From NCBI RefSeq assembly GCF_009905375.1, contig NC_133648.1, positions 92,428,474-92,492,473 on the forward strand: a DNA stretch of 64,000 nt. The letters are read 5' to 3'. The notes under the pieces are model-generated. The model was not told the DNA's origin, made no database searches, and saw only the letters and a list, made by a program, of their open reading frames with translations. Below are positions 34,571 through 45,719 of the stretch, in pieces (the stretch's first letter is position 1; each line of letters opens with the position of its first letter). This stretch comes from Apium graveolens. Taxonomy: Eukaryota; Streptophyta; Magnoliopsida; Apiales; Apiaceae. The translations under genes were made by a program, and so were the position numbers.

Positions 34571-36819
34571 TGTCACACCCCCAACTTAAACAGCAAAGTA
34601 AATGTAACTATTACACCATTTAAAAAATAAATAAACATAACCAAATCCAAGATCTTACAGTTTAGGATTTGGAACAGCCCAACACTACCATCTATTACAA
34701 CAGATTTTAAATATCGAGTCCTCACACAAAACTACTATCTCTTATTCTACCTGAGCTCGAACATAAGCATCAGCATCACAGGTCTTACGGGCGGTCTGCT
34801 TGAATCTAACCATAGCTGCTAGCTGTAATATCAGGGTAAAGCAAGGAGTGAGCCAAAAGCTCAATAAGTGCTAATCAATACGATACAAAACATAAGTCGA
34901 GATATACATTAAAGAATGTCAATGAGAGGACATAACCAATGATATCGAGAGATAAAACTTTTGGGAGGTGGCATCATTTTGTTTGTATCAAAACAACTTC
35001 AAAATTATACTTTTAATCAAAATCATTTTATGACGCTGCGGATTACAGCCGGTTATCAGCCGCGAAGTAATCCTGAACCTCGTTGGGTTCTACAACATTA
35101 ATGGGAATCCCTAGGCAACTTTTAAGCCTAATATAAGTGTGGAAAGGACTCGCGTCTCAGTCCAGATCCACTATTCAAGAAAACGTTTATCCCCCTTTGG
35201 GACTGAAAACCCACATTTTATTTATTTCAAAAACTGATGCCGAAATATAACAAAATATCTTTTAACAGAAACATTTTATCAAGGAATTATAGATCTACTC
35301 GAAACACGGGAAATATGGTACTAAATTTCAGGGCCATGATCCACAAAACTATACTCTATTAGGGTAAGTGAATGGTTTTCATATATCAAAGTTTGGACAA
35401 GGGAATTTAGCGAGGCTATTGGATATTATGAAGGGTAATGCCAAACTGGGCTTAAAGCAATGGTTTCTCATCAAGGTTCAAGTACTGGATCATCAAGAAG
35501 GTAAGCTTCATGAATACTAAGGGTGTTAAGGTATGAAGAAATGATCTTTAGCTCAGGATTTATCAGAATTGTCAAGCTTTAAGATAAGAAAGAGGGGTAA
35601 TCAATGAGGAATCACTTTGATAAATATCTGGCTTTCATGGTTCAAGGTAAGGTTCTATAGGGGTTCAAGTATCAGGATGAGATATCAATACTTAGGAATC
35701 ATTAGCATGTTAATCAAGAGAATCAACCAAGAGTAGTAACTACCCTTTCTTTTATCATGGCATTCAAATTACTTTAAATTACTATCATGATAAGACTTTT
35801 GAACTACTTGCAATACGTACTCAAGGGTTCATGGCATTTCAAGGATAAACATAAGATACGCTTGACTTAAATATATATATATATATATCAAAATGACTCA
35901 GGATAGTTGCATCGATATAAATGAACTATTTACAGTGAATACGAAAGACAGGTTGAATCACTTGCCTTGAGAAAGGCTGGTCTGGTCTGACTGGTAGGAG
36001 CAACTGGAAGCTTCACTCGACCTTTATGGCAAGTTTTCCCTCGTCTCGAGATCCTACATAAATAATAATAATCCTCATTATAATATATCCTCACCAACTT
36101 AACCTATTTACAACCCGAATTTAAACACGGATGACACTTAGGCCTATATGCACTTAATTTATATTCACCTTTAAATTATAATTGCACACACATAGCCACA
36201 TAATCACATCTCATATATTAATACCAAATAACACCATGTACACCATAATGCAACACTTGGCTTGGATGATCTCGACTCACAACTTAAGTCACTTGGTCGC
36301 TAAACTAGACAAAGTCTTCTGATTTTTGGTTTCCTTACTCGATGTGCCTTTACTAAACTATCCAAGACCTATTGACCCTCACTTGGGCCTTTTGCTCTAC
36401 TAACCTTATACTATCTTACAACTATGGTGGTCAACCTAAATCTCACTCCTAAGTGTTCTAAAACTATGTGATAAGTGAAAGTGCTCACTGGTGCAAATTT
36501 CAGAATGATATCTATGGTTTCTTGAGTGTATTAGACACTCTTAAACTACAAGTTTTCCTTCAAAACTTTTACACAAGACCCTCCTAACCTAAGGGCATCT
36601 CCCAAACTTAATTTGGCTCAAGGGCCTGGCTTGGGCCTTCTTGGGCCTAAACTCAAAGTCCATGGTTCCCCTGTTTTTCTGGGCAAAAAACGCCCTGACT
36701 TGAATTAACTTGTGACACATGGTTCTAACTCATATCCTATGATCTATGGTTGGATAAACTTCTCTGACACTCCCTCTAACTAAGGCCCAACAGGGCCTAA
36801 TGAGGGCCTACCCATGACA
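34571..36819 (-). mobile_element. Solo gypsy-type LTR H inside element B's right LTR
   Basis: Begins TGTCACACCCCC and ends CCCATGACA, so both ends carry the TGTCA/TGACA inverted repeat of an LTR. No coding sequence is present. The reverse-complemented GAGCCAAAAGCTC... and GGTAAAGCAAGGAGTGAGC parts recall the GCTCACCCTTGCTTTA part of the G and F LTRs, so a minus-strand gypsy LTR is likely. The flanks are AAAGT and TGCTA, so no target-site duplication is present. About 240 bp of B's LTR (equivalent to 10763-11000) is missing at the site, which points to a deletion or recombination event. A TA microsatellite is at 35871-35888. Confidence 0.6.
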
Positions 36820-37548
36820 TGCTATTAGCTTTTCTAAACTATCACTTGTCATTTCTATTTATAGTAAGCAGATTTTCTATTTCTGGCTTAGCATATCTTT
36901 GGCATCCCGTGTTTACTTTAATCTTCCTTTGTCAGTTAATCACTGCCATTGATATTGCACACTCTTCAAGCTGCTTTTTGTAGACTTGTCAATCCAGCTG
37001 TTGGATTGTTTGTTGATTGTTTATCTTGGATATTGAACTGATATGCAACCTTGTACTTTGAGACTGTACATCGAGATCTCCAGTTTAGGTATATAAAACA
37101 CTTGACATCTCGATAAGTACATAGGCTTATCGAGATCTCTAGCATTCCATATTTAGATTGGCTTGTAGAGGTCTTCATCTTGTCGAGATCTCTAGTCTTT
37201 ACATCTACACTTTGACTTACCGATAAGTCTTAGTTCTCTAGTGGCTTCTTGACTTGTCGATATCTCAGAGTTCCTTAGTCAAATTTAATTTGTCGATATC
37301 TTAGAGTTCCCTAGTGAATTTTGACTTATCGATATCTCCAAGTTCTCTAATGGAACTTGACTTATCGATAACTCAGATTTCTCTACTGAATGTAGACTTG
37401 TCGATAACTCTGAGTTCTCTAGTGAAGGAATGACTTGTCTATATCTCCAATCTTCAGTTCTTCAATTTGGCTTGTCGATATCTTCCTGAGTTCTCTAGTA
37501 TCTATCCTGACTTCTCGATAATCCATTCTGGAGTTCTCGAATGACTTC
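36820..37548 (-). repeat. Right LTR of element B, second piece
   Basis: Resumes TGCTATTAGC, matching the left LTR from about 11002, with the TATA box (36855-36864) and the dispersed TTATCGATA / GAGTTCTCTAG motifs (37070-37540). It ends at ACTTC where element D begins. The remainder should lie right of the window. Confidence 0.85.
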
Positions 37549-37599
37549 TGTTAGTCCCTAACAATGCAACAAAAATTACAAAAGGGGGGGGGTTGAATG
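37549..37599 (-). repeat. Element D left LTR, first piece
   Basis: TGTTAGTCCCTAACA followed by a run of G and TTGAATG, the reversed SIRE LTR end block. The last five bases (GAATG, 37595-37599) are the first copy of element C's target-site duplication. Confidence 0.8.
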
Positions 37600-39163
37600 T
37601 GATGGAATTTACGGATGAGCGGAAGCGTGAAATAACAATTATTCCGTAAAAACCATATACCGCACATATAGAAAAATGTATAAAAGGGAAAAACTGAGAA
37701 ATCAAAATCATACCTTGTGAATCGAAGCTTTATAAAATTGGATTGCTAGCAGTTTCTCCTCAGTGTGTGAAGCACTCTACCGGTATCCACCAAGAACGAT
37801 CCTCTTCGATGAACCTTTTTATAAAACTGAGCTTTTATAAAAATGGAGTTTTTGGGAGAGAGAGAGAGAGAAGAAGAAGATGGAGGCTAGGGTTTTCACA
37901 AAACCAAAATTGTGTGTCAATTAAATGAGCCATCCATCTCATTCTATTTATAGGGCTCTCCTAGGGTTTTATAATATATCTTTATATATATTAACCCCCA
38001 CATTTTATCTTCATAAAATGCTTTAATAATAATTAAAACTATTTTAATCATTATTTCTTTTCTTAACTATTTAGAAAATAATTCTCTCTCTCATTATTTC
38101 ATCAAAGAAAATATTCTTTTATAGTGTGACCCTGTAGGTTCAATATTATGTCAGTAGTAGAAATAAATAATAATAAACTTTTATTAATTATTTACATGAA
38201 TACTAAAATTCACTAAATATAATTAACTGATTAATTATATTTATTCTACATCGTGAGTGATGCTTCTCAACATATCGCGACTATCCGGATAATATGAATT
38301 CACTGCTTAGAATATCAAGAACCTGTCAGTGACTAGTTACCGTACAATGAATTCCTTCTACCCTTATAATATCCCGAATAAATACAAGGCATGGATCTCG
38401 TGTCAAGCCTATCAAATTTAATCATATGATTTCTTATTCATAATGCAAAGTTCATATTAATGCAAATTAGAAACTCCTTTCTAATTTCATACACTCTGGC
38501 CAGAGATTTCAGAACTCGCATACTAAGAATAACATAGGATATTCTCTTCCTATACTGGAAGGGGTAGATCCTTTATTGACGTTAACTATCTCTATACACA
38601 AATCCCTATGCCCAGAATAGACCTATGAGACTAAGGACTAAACCAAAGCACAGTTCATTATATATAAGATACCTTTAACGATCTCAAGTTTAAGGACACT
38701 TGTACAACTATCACTTAGTGAATAACTATTGACACGTGAGTAATCTCCATTAGTTGTTCAACTTATCGAGTCATGTTCAGTGAACTTATTCCCTAATAAG
38801 CACCTACATACTAGCTATAGTATCCCCACACAAATGCCTATGAGAACAGACATCCTCCTGAAGGGAGCAAGCATAGTATGTACCAATCTTTGCGGATTAT
38901 TAATTACCAGTTAGTAATCCTATGACCAGGAACTATTTAAGTTTAGAGTTATCATCTTTTAGGTCTCACTATTATGATCTCATCATAATCCATAAAAAGC
39001 TTTACTCTAAACTATGGTATATCTTATTTAAACACTTAAATAGATAGAGCCCGTAATAAAAACAAAACAAGTCTTTTATTAATATCAATGAAATCAAAAC
39101 AGATTACATAAAAGTTATTCCTAAATCCTCATACGTGATTGGACTTAGGACATATCTCTTTCA
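37600..39163 (-). repeat. Left (3') LTR of element C
   Basis: TGATGGAATTTACGG...ATCTCTTTCA. It holds a GA-rich stretch (37857-37880), a minus-strand TATA box (37944-37953) and the block GTGACCCTGTAGGTTCAATA shared with element E. Next to it is the polypurine tract, CAAGTGGGAGAT on the minus strand (39164-39175). Confidence 0.9.
37944..37953 (-). promoter_or_regulatory. TATA box in element C left LTR
   Basis: CTATAAATAG on the minus strand, kept in the right LTR (44491-44500), which is the one that would drive transcription of the element. Element E has TATAAATAC at the matching place (about 47535-47543). Confidence 0.6.
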
Positions 39164-39177
39164 ATCTCCCACTTGTA

Positions 39178-39968
39178 CTAAAGCCAATCACTCTGGTATC
39201 TAATACCCATCTTGTCTTTATGATGATTAAAGTGACTTTCAGAAAGTGGCTTTGTGAGTGGGTCTGCTATGTTGTTATGTGTGTCAACTCTCTTTCAATA
39301 CAATACAAGAAATGTTACCGCGCTCCCACTAACCCTTTTGTAGACACATGGTCCATCTATGTTTTTGATAAAACCAAACTCTTTGATTGTCTCATCAAAA
39401 CGGATGTTCCATCTACGAGAAGCTTGCTTTAAACCACATATGGTTCGCAGCAGCTTACACACTAGGTGTTCATTTCCCTTAGAAAGAAAACCCTCTGGCT
39501 GTGTCATATACACTTCCTCTTCAAGTTTCCCATTGAGGAAGGCCGTTTTCACGTCCATTTGCCAGATCTCATAGTCGTAGTAAGCAGCAATCGCAAGCAA
39601 AATCCGAACTGATTTTAACAGGGCTACAGGTAAAAGATTTCATCAAAGTCAATCCATTGCCTTTGTTTAAATCCTTTTGCCACAAGCCTGGCTTTAAAGG
39701 TCTCCACCTGGCCATCTGCTATAATCTTTCTTTTGTATACCGTATACATAGATTCCATTTCGGATTTCATGGCACTTTGCCATTTCTCTGAGTTAACACT
39801 ACTCATAGCCTCATTATAGGTCATAGGGTCATCATCATCAATGATTGATAACTCATTGTCATTCTCAATGACAAGGCCATAATACCTCTCAGGTTGGCGA
39901 GACACTCTCCCTGACCTACGAATGGGCTGTTCCACAGAAGGTTGTTCAGTCTGAACAGGTGTTTCCAC
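39178..39968 (-). pseudogene. pol: Element C reverse transcriptase/RNase H fragments with internal deletions
   Basis: Three linked pieces. First (39968-39624), ERYYGLVIENDNELSIID leads into ESMYTVYKRKI, where the conserved stretch with VW..V and the GCKW motif is missing, then [15 protein letters not shown] one-base loss near 39626 shifts the frame. Second (39600-39295), the RT palm start MDVKTAFLNGKLEEEVYMTQPEGF and CGLKQASRRW, stopping at VTFLVLY just before the expected VDD. Third, directly after, DTHNNIADPLTKPLSESHF of the RNase H tail with stop at 39178. About 1 kb of coding is therefore missing between the second and third pieces. Element E has the same junctions. Confidence 0.8.
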
Positions 39969-40043
39969 TTGATTCGTAGTAGTTTGTGCTTCTTGAACTT
40001 CATCAAGTTCAATTTTGCTCCCACTATTTCCTTCAAGGATAAA

Positions 40044-40715
40044 CTACTTTTCCAAGAAGGTAGCATGTCTGGAGACAAACACCCTATGATCGGTGTAAAA
40101 GTAATACCCTAAAATCTCTTTAGGATATCCCACAAAACTACATTTTACGAATCGAGATTCCAGCTTATCTGGGTCAACTTTCTTGACATAAGCTGGACAT
40201 CCCCAAATCTTAACATGTTTAAGACTCGGTTTCCTTTCTTTCCATATCTCATATTGGGTTTTAGGGACAGATTTGGAAGGCACCTTATTCAGTAAATATG
40301 CTGAGGTTTCCAATGCATAACCCCACAGGAATACTGGAAGATTCGCATAGCTCATCATAGACCGAACCATGTCTAACAATGTTCGATTTCTCCTTTCAGA
40401 TACCCCATTCAACTGTGGAGTATATGGAGGAGTCCACTGGGAGACTATACCATTTTCTTTGAGATAATCTAGAAACTCTCCATTCAAGTATTCACCACCT
40501 CGATCTGATCGAAGAGTTATAATACTATGTTTGGTTTGTTTCTCCACTTCATGCTTATATTCTTTGAACTTTTCAAAGGCTTCAGACTTGTGTTTCATCA
40601 AATACATATATCCGAATCTAGATCGATCATCTATGAAAGTAATGAAGTATGAAAATCCACCCATGGCTTGCGTAGACATTGGTCCACACACATCTGTGTG
40701 TACCAATCCTAGCAA
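40044..40715 (-). pseudogene. pol: Element C integrase core
   Basis: In frame with gag-protease upstream but separated by a TGA at 40737-40739 (element E has GGA there). It carries [22 protein letters not shown] and [12 protein letters not shown], the three catalytic acidic residues of the DDE core, then [13 protein letters not shown] and the C-terminal FVGYPKE motif. It ends at a TAG (40044-40046) where E has GAG. Both nonsense changes are single-base differences from the sister copy, so the break is recent. Confidence 0.85.
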
Positions 40716-40736
40716 ATCTGCAGCCCTCTCTCCATG

Positions 40737-42176
40737 TCAACTAAATGGAGATTTGGTCATTTTACCCAATAGACAAGACTCGCATGTAGGATATGATTCA
40801 AAATCAAAGGGGTCAAGTAACCCTTCCTTATGCAATGTCCGCAGTCTATTTTCACTAATATGACCAAGTCTGCAGTGCCACAAAAAAGTGATATTTTCAT
40901 CATCCCTTTTTCTTTTATTAGTATGTTCAATTTGTAGTAAATCATGCTCTACGTCACATACATACAAACCATTATTTAAAATACCACTTCCATAAAGAAC
41001 GTTATCTCTAAGAATTGAACATTTATTATTCTGAATAACAAATGAAAATCCATCCAAGTCTAACATGGGAATAGAAATAATATTCCTCACAATCGAAGGA
41101 ACAAAATAACAATTATTTAAAACAATGGTCTTGCCCGTAGGCATATGTAAATGAAATGATCCTACAGCTTCAGCAGCAACTCTTGCTCCATTTTCCATCA
41201 GTAGAATCACCTCCTCTTCCTCAAGAGTCCTACTTCTCCTTAGTCCCTGCAACGAATTGCAGATGTTAGAACCACAGGCGGTATCTAATACCCAAGTAGA
41301 AATTTGACTTAATGACATATTCATTTCTATCATGAACATACCTGAATCAGAAGCGGTAGTCTCACTCCCCTTCTTCTTCTTCAACTCTGCAAGGTAAACC
41401 TTGCAGTTCCTCTTCCAGTGCCCCACCTTGTTACAGTGAAAGCAAACAACTTTGCTCTTGGGGTCTTCAGCTTTCGGTGGAACCGGCTTTTCTTCACCTA
41501 CTTTCTTCTTCTTGGAAGGGTTCCTCTTCCTTTTCTTAGGATTGGAACCTTCACCAATTAGAAGAACAGAACTCTTCTTAAGGGGAAAATTCGATTCCGC
41601 AGTCTTCAACATGTTGTGGAGTTCAGGCAGGCTGACATCCAACTTATTCATGTGAAAGTTCATAACAAACTGCGAGAACGAACTCGGAAGCGATTGCAAG
41701 ACCAAGTCTTGGCTCAGCTCCCCATCCATGGCAAAACCAAGTTGTCCAAGACGTTCAATCAAATTGATCATCTTAAGTACATGGTCATTCACAGATGATC
41801 CCTCAAACATCCTCCAACCGAACAGCTCCTTCGATATCTCATATCGAGTTGTCCTCCCCGCCACATCATACAACTCTTGTAAATGCATTAGGATAGTGTG
41901 AGCATCCATATGCTCATGTTGCTTCTGTAGCTCAATGTTCATGGAAGCTAGCATGATGCATTGAGCAACATTTGCATTATCTATCCACTTATGATACACA
42001 ACATGTTCATCATTATGTGCATCGTTAGCAGGTTCAGCAAGCTTAGGTGAGTCAAGCACATATTCCAGCTTTTCCACCCTGAGAACAATTCTTAAGTTTC
42101 GAAGCCAGTCAGCAAAATTAGGACCAGTCAACTTGTGAGCATCTAGTATACTCCGGAGTGATAGTGCAGAAGACAT
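40737..42176 (-). pseudogene. gag: Element C gag, protease and integrase zinc region
   Basis: Start set at ATG 42176 (MSSALSLRSILDAHKL), matching gag starts of this group; an upstream in-frame ATG at 42209 lies in the leader. The gag domain (about residues 5-190) has MHLQELYDV, LFGWRM and LPSSFSQFV, then basic KKRKRNPSKKKK, a CCHC knuckle CFHCNKVGHWKRNC, protease as WVLDTACGSNIC (Asp-Thr-Ala instead of the usual Asp-Ser/Thr-Gly), and the integrase HHCC region WHCRLGHISENRL...CESCLLGK. It ends at a premature TGA. Gag itself appears intact and could still be made. Confidence 0.85.
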
Positions 42177-44134
42177 AACGAATATAGTAAATCTGTAAAT
42201 GATAAACACATAACAACACTTAGCAAATATTCAATTTCATTTCAAAACACTATATGAATCGGGTCTTTATTCATAAGTGGCTCCCACTAGTTTATCTAAT
42301 TTATACACCTCCTAAGTCAAAATTAGGCATTCATAATGCTAGTGGGAATAGGGATCCTACATTCCATTACACAACCTCGGTTGTAGCACGAAATGTCATG
42401 TGATGTTCAATAGGCAGACAACTCTTGTCAATTACATCTTATATTATTCCCTAATATAATTTTAGCCTCTTGAATAATTGAGTCACGGCTGTAGCACGAC
42501 AAACTCAATATTCTAAGTCAAGTCTAACCCAATATTTTGTACAATTGAATCAGTCTCCAACGGCCCACGGCTGTAGCACGTAATGACCTTTAGATTCTAA
42601 TTCAATGTACACATCTCTATGTAATAGACAAGTATTTCTTATTTCGAAATCAAAGCCCTCGGCTGTAGCATGAAACGACAATGATTTAAAAATAAGAACC
42701 ATTTTCTATCATGTTGGAAGGCTATGACCGACACAAGCCCGTTGTGTCATTGGCCAATTACTACTTGATATTATTTAATTTTAGAGGGATTATATTACGT
42801 TACAATCATAATCATATTATAAAGAGATTCTTCCTTTTAAATTAAATATTTCAAATCAACAATCGATAATCAGATGATTCCCAGATCGGGTGGAGCATTC
42901 TCAAGAGGCGTCACTTAATAACCCTTTCTTACAGATAGAAATCTGTTATTGACAGAATCATCCTTTCTCTCAAAATTGAAAATTCATATTTAATTATGTG
43001 TTTCATAAACACAAGAATCTCATGATTGTATTCATAATATTATTGTCAAGGCAAGAAACGATTCCTATTCTAGATTTTCTAGAGCACGCCTTATATGATT
43101 TAAGTTCACCTAAATCTATCATCGCATGGTAAACACAGGCATATATCTCATATATAAAAATAAATAAACAAGTAAGCATGCAATTAATATCATGTCACAC
43201 ATTGATATAATGATGTATGGATTTATTATAGCATTTAAAAGCAATTAAAACAATTAAAACATGCTTTAAAACACTTTTGGGAATATAAACAGTTCAAAAC
43301 TTTTATATAAAAAATATATGACCACTCCATTAGATCCGTCTCGGAAAAACGAATCCAACGATATATTGCACGCCCAAAACGGAGTTACGAAACTCCCAAA
43401 AAATCAAATTTAATGTGGACATACGGGCTGTAACGCATGTACGTAATGCGTTACAACACTGTTGAGCCATTTACGCGTGTAACGCATTCCGTAAATGCGC
43501 AACAGTGTGTAACGCATTCACGGAATGCGCAACACACCCCTTCCCCGCGTGCAGCGCACGCGCCTGGCACAGCCGCAGCAGGTTTTTTTATTTTTTTTAT
43601 TTTTTTTATTTTTTTGTTTCTTCCCTGCCGTTGCCTGTTTGTCTTTCTGCTGTTACAAACAAAAAGTAACCCCCTTTTTCTTTTACTCCCTTCCTTAATA
43701 ACTCTTTATTAATTTATTATTATTTTAATTTTATTATTAATAAATTAATTAACAGTTAATTAATAAATTAATAAAAATCAAAATAATATGATTTCTTAAA
43801 TCAGGGAGTAGCAGAAAAATACCAAATCAGCCATGGGTCCTTGTGCAAATTTTAATCATAATTATTCACATGCAAAATTATTTCATGAATTTTTAATTAA
43901 AACAATTTTAAAAAATTCATAACAAATAATCTACACATCACAAAATCATGAAAAAAATACCTAGACAATCTACAACACTTGTAGAACCCAGATCAGTAGT
44001 CAAAATCTCATGAAAAAATTATTTCGAATTAATTCATAATTAAATCCAAATAAACTTGCAAAAATCATAACAAATACATACATGCATTAAAAAATCTGAA
44101 ATTTTTTTATATGAATCTCTATATGCAGAACCTG
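42177..44134 (-). other. Element C 5' leader
   Basis: About 1.96 kb between PBS and gag. It contains four copies of GGCTGTAGCACGA-like sequence (42375-42675), a perfect hairpin GACACAA-GCCCG-TTGTGTC (42730-42748), and a CpG-rich cluster of AACGCAT / ATGCGTT direct and inverted repeats (43430-43545). Packaging or dimerisation signals are expected in such leaders. An ORF through the cluster is ignored. Confidence 0.6.
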
Positions 44135-44146
44135 GCTCTGATGCCA
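44135..44146 (-). other. Primer-binding site of element C
   Basis: TGGCATCAGAGC on the minus strand, one change from the initiator-tRNA-Met site, adjacent to the right LTR. Confidence 0.85.
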
Positions 44147-44147
44147 A

Positions 44148-45719
44148 TGATGGAATTTACGGATGAGCGGAAGCGTGAAATAACAATTATTCCGTAAAAA
44201 CCAAATACCGCACATATAGAAAAACGTATAAAAGGGAAAAACTGAGGAATCGAAATCATACCTTGTGAATCGAAGCTTTATAAAATTGGATTGCTAGCAG
44301 TTGCTCCTCAGTGTGTGAAGCACTCTACCGGTATCCACCAAGAACGATCCTCTTCGATGAAACTTTTTATAAAACTGAGCTTTTATAAAAATGGAGTTTT
44401 TGGGAGAGAGAGAGAAGAAGAAGAAGATGGAGGCTAGGGTTTTCACAAAACCAAAATTGTGTGTCAATTAAATGAGCCATCCATCTCATTCTATTTATAG
44501 GGCTCTCCTAGGGTTTTATAATATATCTTTATATATATTAACCCCCACATTTTATCTTCATAAAATGCTTTAATAATAATTAAAACTATTTTAATCATTT
44601 TTTCTTTTCTTAACTATTTAGAAAATAATTCTCTCTCATTATTTCATCAAAGAAAATATTCTTTTATGGTGTGACCCTGTAGGTTCAATATTATGCCAGT
44701 AGTAGAAATAAATAATAATAAACTTTTATTAATTATTTACATGAATACTAAAATTCACTAAATATAATTAACTGATTAATTATATTTATTCTACATCGTG
44801 AGTGATGCTTCTCAACATATCGCGACTATCCGGATAATATGAATTTACTGCTTAGAATATCAAGAACCTGTCAGTGACTAGTTATCGTATAATAAATTCC
44901 TTCTACCCTTATCATATCCCGAATAAATACAAGGCATGGATCTCGTGTCAAGCCTATCAAATTTAATCATATGATTTCTTATTCATAATGCAAAGTTCAT
45001 ATTAATGCAAATTAGAAACTCCTTTCTAATTTCATACAATCTGGCCAGAGATTCCAGAACTCGCATACTAAGAATAACATAGGATATTCTCTTCCTATAC
45101 TGGAAGGGGTAGATCCTCTATTGACATTAACTATCTCTATACACAAATCCCTATGCCCAGAATAGACCTAATGGATGTCCTTGAGACTAAGGACTAAACA
45201 AAAGCACAGTTCATTATATATAAGATACCTTTAACGATCTCAAGTCTAAGGACACTTGTACAACTATCACTTAGTGAATAACTATTGACACGTGAGTAAT
45301 CTCCATTAGTTGTTCAACTTATCGAGTCATGTTCAGTGAACTTATTCCCTAATAAGCACCTACATACTAGCTATAGTGTCACCACACAAATGCCTATGAG
45401 AACAGACATCCTCCTGAAGGGAGCAAGCATAGTATGTACCAATCTTTGCGGATTATTAATTACCAGTTAGTAATCCTATGACCAGGAACTATTTAAGTTT
45501 AGAGTTATCATCTTTTAGGTCTCACTATTATGATCTCATCATAATCCATAAAAAGCTTTACTCTAAACTATGGTATATCTTATTTAAACACTTAAATAGA
45601 TAGAGCCCGTAATAAAAACAAAACAAGTCTTTTATTAATATCAATGAAATCAAAACAGATTGCATAAAAGTTATTCCTAAATCCTCATACGTGATTGGAC
45701 TTAGGACATATCTCTTTCA
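44148..45719 (-). repeat. Right (5') LTR of element C
   Basis: TGATGG...TTTCA, 1572 bp, the pair of 37600-39163 with few changes. The minus-strand TATA box is at 44491-44500. It is followed by the second GAATG target-site copy (45720-45724). Confidence 0.9.

Larger units (their letters stand above)
10654..37548 (-). mobile_element. Element B: old SIRE-type copia retrotransposon, interrupted by nested insertions, right end outside window
   Basis: On the minus strand, from 34457 leftward, there is a PBS, a broken gag-pol, a spacer, a small ORF, an additional-ORF remnant, a polypurine tract and a 1478-bp LTR (10654-12131). The right (5') LTR begins at 34457 and matches the left one, but is split by solo LTR H and then by element D, and finishes beyond the window. 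Gypsy element G interrupts the additional ORF. The coding part has at least four frameshifts and many stops, and the LTR copies differ at many sites, so this is the oldest large element here. Its left LTR end is TTTTAGG where the right copy has TGTTAGG. Confidence 0.85.
37600..45719 (-). mobile_element. Element C: non-autonomous Angela-like Ty1/copia element in element D's LTR
   Basis: Complete insertion: LTRs of 1564 and 1572 bp (TGATGG...TTTCA), flanked by GAATG on both sides (37595-37599 and 45720-45724). PBS, leader, gag, protease, integrase and fragments of RT/RNase H read on the minus strand. The LTR copies differ at a modest number of sites, so it is younger than B. Gag starting SLRSILDAHKLTGPN and LTRs of about 1.6 kb suggest the Angela/Tork group; this is a family-level inference. 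RT lacks its YVDD box and most of RNase H, and the frame has stops, so it needs proteins from another element. Confidence 0.9.

Noticed and set aside
43437..43712. 91-residue ORF with a hydrophobic tail in the element C leader
   Set aside because: It runs through a CpG repeat cluster and T-rich tracts on the strand opposite to the element; the hydrophobic residues come from TTTTTTATT repeats.
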